From Bacteroidia bacterium (lineage in GTDB: Bacteria > Bacteroidota > Bacteroidia > Bacteroidales > UBA5342), in NCBI GenBank assembly GCA_030433225.1, contig JAUIMD010000047.1:1-9603 (forward strand): a DNA stretch of 9,603 bases. Reading direction: 5' to 3'. This document shows positions 5,486-9,603 of the stretch, one piece after another. The number at the start of each line of letters is the position of its first letter. Within the stretch, counting starts at the first letter, position 1. The position numbers and the translations under genes are program-made. Below the pieces are notes generated by a model. It did not search any database, was not told the DNA's origin, and saw only the letters and a list, made by a program, of their open reading frames with translations.

Positions 5486-6235
5486 ATGATAAACTGTATC
5501 CTCATTGACGACGAAGCACCCGCCAGAAACATCCTTAAAAAATACCTGGAACAAATTGGCGGCTTTCATATTCTGGCAGAATGTACCAATGGTTTCGAAG
5601 GCTTTAAGGCCATTAAAGACCTAAGCCCCGACCTGATTTTTCTGGACATTCAAATGCCAAAACTCGATGGATTTGAGCTGCTTGAGCTTTTGGAATCTCC
5701 ACCAGAAGTGGTGTTTGTAACGGCCTTCGATCAGTTTGCCATTAAGGCCTTCGACAAAAATGCGATTGATTATTTGCTGAAACCCTACTCGTTTGAGCGT
5801 TTCTCTGATGCGGTTTCCAAAATAAAAAAACGGCTGGAAGAAAAGCAGGAAGAGCCCACCGAAGCCATTCCCAACCTAATTAAGGAGGTGAACGATAACC
5901 GTGAAATTCTGGACCGCGTGGTAGTGAAAAACGGCACAAAAATTGAAATTTTCCCAGTGAAGGATATTCGCTACATAAAAGCCGAAGATGACTACGTGAT
6001 GATATATACAACCAAAGGACGATTTTTGAAAAAGGCCACCATGCAGTATTTTGAGGAACACCTGCCTGCCGATCAATTTGTACGCATTCACCGGTCTTAC
6101 ATCATCAACACCCTTTTTATACAGCGCATGGAGCGATATGGAAAAGAAACGCTCATTGTGCGTTTGCAAGACAATACGGAGATTAAAACCAGCAAATCAG
6201 GCACCAAACGCCTGAAGTCAGTTCTTGGAATATAA
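5486..6235 (+). CDS. LytTR-family response regulator
   Basis: DNA-binding response regulator partner of the preceding kinase. Residues 1-120 form a CheY-like receiver: acidic pair Asp8-Asp9, phospho-acceptor Asp54 in IFLDIQMP, Thr79 in FVTAF and Lys99 in YLLKP. After a charged linker (about 112-140) comes a LytTR domain (about 142-247) with the typical blocks IRYIKAEDDYVMIYT, FVRIHRSYIIN and TSKSGTKRLKSVLG. LytTR proteins bind imperfect direct repeats upstream of their targets. The 249-residue length is typical. It is the last gene of the operon, followed at once by a strong terminator. Confidence 0.95.
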   Translation: MINCILIDDEAPARNILKKYLEQIGGFHILAECTNGFEGFKAIKDLSPDLIFLDIQMPKLDGFELLELLESPPEVVFVTAFDQFAIKAFDKNAIDYLLKPYSFERFSDAVSKIKKRLEEKQEEPTEAIPNLIKEVNDNREILDRVVVKNGTKIEIFPVKDIRYIKAEDDYVMIYTTKGRFLKKATMQYFEEHLPADQFVRIHRSYIINTLFIQRMERYGKETLIVRLQDNTEIKTSKSGTKRLKSVLGI

Positions 6236-6245
6236 CGGCATTTGC

Positions 6246-6284
6246 AAAAAAGCCGGTTAGCATTTCGTACTAACCGGCTTTTTT
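6246..6284. terminator. Bidirectional intrinsic terminator
   Basis: AGCCGGTTAG (6251-6260) and CTAACCGGCT (6270-6279) form a perfect 10-bp stem with a 9-nt loop. It is flanked by A5 on the left and T5 on the right, which extend the stem and give a T run on either strand. It serves both the rightward kinase/regulator operon (stop at 6235) and the leftward thioredoxin operon (stop at 6303). Confidence 0.9.
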
Positions 6285-6302
6285 ATACCCTATTGCTTCC
6301 CG

Positions 6303-6776
6303 CTACTCAGGCTTTTTCACCTTCAAAACTTCAGCAATTACATCCTCTAAATCCGATTTTCCGCGGTAACCCATTAAGGCGGTGGGTTGCTCCGTTACCG
6401 GAATAAATACAATGGTAGGCAGGCTTTGTATGCCAAAGGCCTGGGCCAGTTCACGCTGTTCGTCGGTATTAATTTTATACACTTGCAGGTTTCCGCCGTA
6501 TTCTTTTTGTATTTCTTCTAAATGCGGAGCTAACATTTTACACGGCCCGCACCAATCGGCATAAAAATCCAGAATGGCAGGTTTGGTACCCAGGTATTTC
6601 CACTCCTTATTGTTTTCATAATCAAAAACGGTGCTTTTAAAGGTACTGGCATCCAAATGAATAATGGAGGTGCCTTTTTGCTCAGTTGTTTTTTTCGCTT
6701 CGGTTTTGGTTTGCGCATTACAGTTTACCATAACCAGCGCAAGCAAAACAAGCGATACTACTTTTAACGTCTTCAT
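6303..6776 (-). CDS. Exported thioredoxin (periplasmic or lipid-anchored)
   Basis: Disulfide oxidoreductase of the thioredoxin family, expected to act outside the cytoplasm. An N-terminal signal (Lys2, Lys5, hydrophobic core about 6-17) ends in MVNCNAQ. Cys19 could be lipidated, although Asn before it is not canonical for a lipobox; cleavage after Ala21 by signal peptidase I is the alternative. A Lys/Thr/Glu-rich linker (23-35) leads to the thioredoxin fold with active site WCGPC (75-79) and cis-proline 120 in QSLPT. It is second in a leftward operon behind a cytoplasmic paralogue, 46 nt apart. An exported WCGPC protein needs a membrane electron donor, which is not encoded in this window. It may be related in role to the Bacteroides periplasmic thioredoxin TrxP (inference). 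Confidence 0.92.
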   Translation of the reverse strand: MKTLKVVSLVLLALVMVNCNAQTKTEAKKTTEQKGTSIIHLDASTFKSTVFDYENNKEWKYLGTKPAILDFYADWCGPCKMLAPHLEEIQKEYGGNLQVYKINTDEQRELAQAFGIQSLPTIVFIPVTEQPTALMGYRGKSDLEDVIAEVLKVKKPE

Positions 6777-6822
6777 CCTATTTTATTTAAAACACCGGAA
6801 AACCCGGGTTTCTTGTGATGTA

Positions 6823-7188
6823 TTATGCCGGGGCTTCTACCTTAAAAACGTCCGCAAATGCCTTTTTAAAGGTTTCTTTCGGTAAAGCACCCTGCGCCAT
6901 TTGTGGCTGACCATCGGCAGGCACAAATAAAATGGAAGGAATACTTTGAATGCCAAAAACACCGGCAAGCTCTTGCTGGTCTTCCGTATCCACTTTGTAA
7001 ATGTCTACTTTTCCATCATATTCTTTGGCCAATTCTTCCAAAATAGGAGCCACCATTTTACAGGGGCCACACCAATCGGCATAAAAATCAATAACCGCCG
7101 GCAATTTACCCTCAAATTTCCATTCCTTGTTGGCTTCCCAGTTAAAAACTTTTTCCTGGAACGTTTCTTTCGTTAAGTGTTCAATCAT
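6823..7188 (-). CDS. Cytoplasmic thioredoxin
   Basis: A 121-residue thioredoxin with no signal peptide. Active site WCGPC is at 39-43 inside VIDFYADWCGPCKM, and cis-proline 84 lies in QSIPS. It is slightly longer than classic thioredoxin (about 105-110) because of an N-terminal segment, VFNWEANKEWKFEG, shared with the neighbouring exported paralogue (VFDYENNKEWKYLG). The pair therefore looks like a tandem duplication followed by gain or loss of a signal peptide. It is the first gene of the two-gene leftward operon, divergent from the CCA transferase gene. As thioredoxin it would reduce cytoplasmic protein disulfides using thioredoxin reductase encoded elsewhere. Confidence 0.93.
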   Translation of the reverse strand: MIEHLTKETFQEKVFNWEANKEWKFEGKLPAVIDFYADWCGPCKMVAPILEELAKEYDGKVDIYKVDTEDQQELAGVFGIQSIPSILFVPADGQPQMAQGALPKETFKKAFADVFKVEAPA

Positions 7189-7238
7189 GATGTCAAATTT
7201 ATATTATTATTTTCATATATACATATCAATATATGTGC

Positions 7239-7246
7239 CAAAGTTA
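7239..7246 (-). promoter_or_regulatory. Candidate -7 element for the thioredoxin operon
   Basis: On the minus strand this reads TAACTTTG, an exact TAnnTTTG match, giving a predicted 5' leader of about 45 nt. No TTTG is seen at the expected upstream spacing. A second exact match, TAAATTTG (7201-7194), lies only 6 nt before the ATG, and could be a start for a nearly leaderless message or a coincidence. Confidence 0.4.
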
Positions 7247-7254
7247 CGTAATCC

Positions 7255-7284
7255 TTTGCGAAGCATTTTTTATGGTTATTTTTG
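7255..7284 (+). promoter_or_regulatory. Candidate promoter for the CCA transferase gene
   Basis: TTTG (7255-7258), an 18-nt spacer and TATTTTTG (7277-7284) match the Bacteroidota consensus at both elements, leaving a leader of roughly 60 nt before the ATG at 7351. It lies back to back with the thioredoxin -7 element, with 8 nt between them. Confidence 0.55.
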
Positions 7285-7350
7285 CCCCGGTAAATGCTTT
7301 GACGTACGCTCAGAACAATTCCTTACATAGATAGTTTATTAATTTAGCAA

Positions 7351-8760
7351 ATGGTAGAGTTTCTTAACAACAATATATTTAAAATCATCTCGGATGTAGC
7401 CAAACCCGCTAACGAAGAGGTTTACGTGATTGGCGGCTTTGTTCGCGACCAGCTAATAAACCGGACTTCGAAAGACATTGATGTATTGGTGGTAGGAGAC
7501 GGAATTGGCTTTGCCAAAAAGGTAAAAGCCCACATCGGCCATAATGTCAGCTTTTCGGTATTTAAAAATTTTGGAACGGCCCAAATCAAATACAAGGGGC
7601 TGGAAATTGAATTTGTTGGTGCGCGTAAAGAGTCGTACCGGGCCAACTCCCGGAAACCCATTGTGGAAAGCGGCACTTTGCAAGACGACCAAAACCGCCG
7701 GGATTTTACCATAAACACCCTGGCCATTAGCTTAAATGCCAACAATTATGGGGCTTTCCTGGATCCTTTTGGGGGATTAGAGGACCTGGAAAACAAGATC
7801 ATAAAAACACCCCTTGAGCCAGGCACCACTTTTTCTGACGATCCGCTTCGCATGATGCGGGCCATACGGTTTGCCACCCAACTGAATTTTACCATAGAAG
7901 AGCAAACCCGACAGGCTTTGTACGATTACCGCGATAGGATTACCATTATTTCGGCGGAACGCATTACGGATGAGTTGAACAAGATTATGGCCTCTACCAA
8001 ACCATCGGTTGGATTTAAACTATTGAGCAAAGCCGGTTTGCTGTCGTATATTTTACCGGAACTGGAAGAACTGCGTGGCGCAGAAACACAAGATGGAATA
8101 GGCCATAAAGACAATTTTTACCACACCTTGCAGGTACTGGACAACCTTTGCACCGTAAGCGATGACCTGTACTTAAGGTGGAGTGCCCTGTTTCATGACA
8201 TAGGAAAACCCCGCACCAAACGCTTTGAGAAAAACCATGGCTGGACCTTTCACAACCATAACTTTGTAGGTGCCAAAATGCTGCCTAAAATCTTTCGACG
8301 CCTGAAACTGCCATTGAACGACAAGCTCACCTACGTACAAAAAATGGTAAACCTGCACATGCGTCCCATTGTGCTGGCTCAGGACATTGTAACCGACTCG
8401 GCGGTACGTCGCCTGCTTTTTGAAGCCGGAGACGACATTGATGATTTGATGGATTTGTGCGAAGCAGACATTACGTCAAAAAATGAGCAAAAAGTACGTC
8501 GTTACATCAACAATTTTAAACTGGTGCGGCAAAAGCTGATTGAGATTGAAGAGAAAGATCATGTACGCAACTTTCAACCCCCTGTTTCTGGTGAACTGAT
8601 TATGAAAACCTTCGGACTCACCCCCAGCAAACCGGTAGGTGAAATAAAGTCGGCCATTAAGGAGGCCATTTTGGATGGTGATATTCCCAATAATTTTGAT
8701 GAGGCCTATGCGTTTATGCTGGTAAAAGGGAAAGAACTGGGCTTAACTCAAATTCGCTAA
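7351..8760 (+). CDS. cca: CCA-adding tRNA nucleotidyltransferase with HD domain
   Basis: Class II tRNA nucleotidyltransferase that builds or repairs the 3' CCA end of tRNA, with an HD phosphohydrolase domain. Of 469 residues, the N-terminal catalytic head has GGFVRD (28-33) and the metal-binding pair Asp42/Asp44 in KDIDVLVVG. It is followed by RRDFTINTLA (116-125) for ribose recognition and DDPLRMMRAIRFA (163-175), the (E/D)DxxR template motif that selects C and A. The HD region starts at GHKDNFYHTLQV (251-262) and contains LFHDIGKPRTK (280-290, His282-Asp283). From sequence alone one cannot exclude a split-specificity A- or C-adding enzyme, but nothing suggests it. The gene is monocistronic, and its stop codon overlaps the end of the convergent gene. 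Confidence 0.93.
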   Translation: MVEFLNNNIFKIISDVAKPANEEVYVIGGFVRDQLINRTSKDIDVLVVGDGIGFAKKVKAHIGHNVSFSVFKNFGTAQIKYKGLEIEFVGARKESYRANSRKPIVESGTLQDDQNRRDFTINTLAISLNANNYGAFLDPFGGLEDLENKIIKTPLEPGTTFSDDPLRMMRAIRFATQLNFTIEEQTRQALYDYRDRITIISAERITDELNKIMASTKPSVGFKLLSKAGLLSYILPELEELRGAETQDGIGHKDNFYHTLQVLDNLCTVSDDLYLRWSALFHDIGKPRTKRFEKNHGWTFHNHNFVGAKMLPKIFRRLKLPLNDKLTYVQKMVNLHMRPIVLAQDIVTDSAVRRLLFEAGDDIDDLMDLCEADITSKNEQKVRRYINNFKLVRQKLIEIEEKDHVRNFQPPVSGELIMKTFGLTPSKPVGEIKSAIKEAILDGDIPNNFDEAYAFMLVKGKELGLTQIR

Positions 8761-9603
8761 TTCCGGCCCAAAAGCACTACTTTTTGGGTGAAGCGGTTGT
8801 CGCCGCATTGCATGGTAACCAGATACACTCCCGCAGCTAAACCATAGTGTTGCTGATAATACTCCCCGACAAAACCGTCGCGCACAATTGCTTTCCCGTC
8901 AAGGGAGTAAATGGTAATTTCTGCCTTTTCGCCGCCTTGCTTCACAAAATTCACCCGGTTCCCGGTCAGGTAAATTTGCATATATCCATCCTGGGGTGTC
9001 TCTTTATAAACCGGTAAACTGTATGCCGGATAGCCATAATTGGTGTACGATCCATCCTCCAAACGAGCCCGTACTTTAAGGGCGTATTGCAAATCATCGT
9101 TCACATCAAAATAGATGTTGCTTACTTCTGCCCAAAAATTTCCTCCCGACAAAAAGGTGCCCACTTTTTTACCATGGGCATACACTTCATACTCCACAGC
9201 ACCATCCACCGGAAACCAGTTTACAAAGGTGGACGTATTTATCATATCCGGATCGTTGGCTGAACCGTCCACAATAACATCCGTCATCGCAAAGGTGTTT
9301 GGTTGATACTGAAACCCGGCTAGCAAAGCCGTTCCATTGGCAGTACTTACTTCAACATTGCCCGTGGCTCCTGAACTTCCTACATCGGCCAGTATTTTTG
9401 AATCCGACTCCACAAAAAAATGCCGTGCTTCCACCCCACCAAACTTTACCGAACTTACGTTCAAAAAACCACTGCCTGTAATGGTGATGGTCTCCCCTGC
9501 CGGTCCGCTGTCGGGCGAAAAATAAGCGATAGAAGGAGGTGCCGTAAAATCGGATACCCCTGAAACAAGAAGCGAAAACGCCTGCGGTGTTTCATTGGCC
9601 AGT
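8757..9603 (-). CDS. C-terminal part of a secreted T9SS cargo protein (IPT/TIG, FN3-like, sorting domain), N-terminus off window
   Basis: The frame is open from the right edge to a TAG at 8757-8759, giving 281 visible residues. The first 19 or so (LANETPQAFSLLVSGVSDF) resemble the end of a beta-sandwich module often found after S8-type protease domains. An IPT/TIG domain follows (about 22-100, with the hallmark SPDSGPAGETITITGSGF), then an FN3-like domain (about 105-205, VNWFPVDGAVEYEVYAHGKKVG). A type A T9SS sorting domain closes it (about 207-281, with ITIYSLDGKAI, LAAGVYLVTM and a basic tail). T9SS cargo is carried across the outer membrane and released or anchored by the PorU sortase system. 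A start at TTG 9464 is not credible, because the TIG domain begins upstream of it. Enzymatic activity, if any, lies beyond the window; a subtilisin-like protease is a guess. Confidence 0.9.
   Translation of the reverse strand, partial: LANETPQAFSLLVSGVSDFTAPPSIAYFSPDSGPAGETITITGSGFLNVSSVKFGGVEARHFFVESDSKILADVGSSGATGNVEVSTANGTALLAGFQYQPNTFAMTDVIVDGSANDPDMINTSTFVNWFPVDGAVEYEVYAHGKKVGTFLSGGNFWAEVSNIYFDVNDDLQYALKVRARLEDGSYTNYGYPAYSLPVYKETPQDGYMQIYLTGNRVNFVKQGGEKAEITIYSLDGKAIVRDGFVGEYYQQHYGLAAGVYLVTMQCGDNRFTQKVVLLGRN

Noticed and set aside
8757..9464. Short version of the T9SS protein starting at TTG (9464-9462)
   Set aside because: The frame stays open to the window edge and the upstream codons encode the start of the TIG domain, so the TTG is an internal Leu codon.

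Overview
The window looks like chromosomal DNA from a member of the Bacteroidota (class Bacteroidia or a close relative). Three things point there: a C-terminal type IX secretion (T9SS) sorting domain, a LytS-type kinase with a LytTR regulator, and several promoter-like sites matching the Bacteroidota consensus TAnnTTTG with no clear Shine-Dalgarno sequences. Nothing indicates a phage, transposon, CRISPR array, rRNA or tRNA. The genes look intact except for the two cut by the window edges.

Layout. (1) 1-1258, minus strand: pxpA followed by the 5' part of pxpB, overlapping by 16 nt. They encode subunits of the ATP-dependent 5-oxoprolinase that opens pyroglutamate to glutamate. (2) 1259-2009: about 750 nt without a convincing conventional gene. 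The right two thirds (about 1554-1935) holds a series of hairpins, two overlapping micro-ORFs (one with the aromatic-rich core YWYCSF), a strong minus-strand terminator that competes with a smaller hairpin, and several inverted repeats. It is the least explained part of the window. (3) 2010-2552, minus: an isochorismatase-fold cysteine hydrolase with its own terminator. (4) 2861-3502, plus: the NADH/NAD+ sensing repressor Rex, with a good promoter containing a perfect inverted repeat. (5) 3694-6235, plus: a three-gene operon of a LiaF-like membrane protein, a LytS-type histidine kinase and a LytTR response regulator, ending in a strong bidirectional terminator. (6) 6303-7188, minus: two tandem thioredoxins, a cytoplasmic one followed by an exported paralogue. 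(7) 7351-8760, plus: a CCA-adding tRNA nucleotidyltransferase with an HD domain, divergent from the thioredoxins. (8) 8757-9603, minus: the C-terminal part of a large secreted protein (IPT/TIG domain, FN3-like domain, T9SS sorting tail), overlapping the CCA gene tail to tail by 4 nt.

Taken together, this is mostly housekeeping and envelope or redox physiology: pyroglutamate salvage, redox sensing (Rex), disulfide reduction inside and outside the cytoplasm (two thioredoxins), an envelope-stress-like sensory operon, tRNA 3'-end maturation and a secreted protein. The genes are mostly single units or short operons with alternating strands. The main candidate for something undescribed is the structured minus-strand element at about 1554-1830, which resembles an attenuator or small RNA with a leader peptide. 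Its function is unknown and it can be tested by comparative sequence analysis and RNA-seq.
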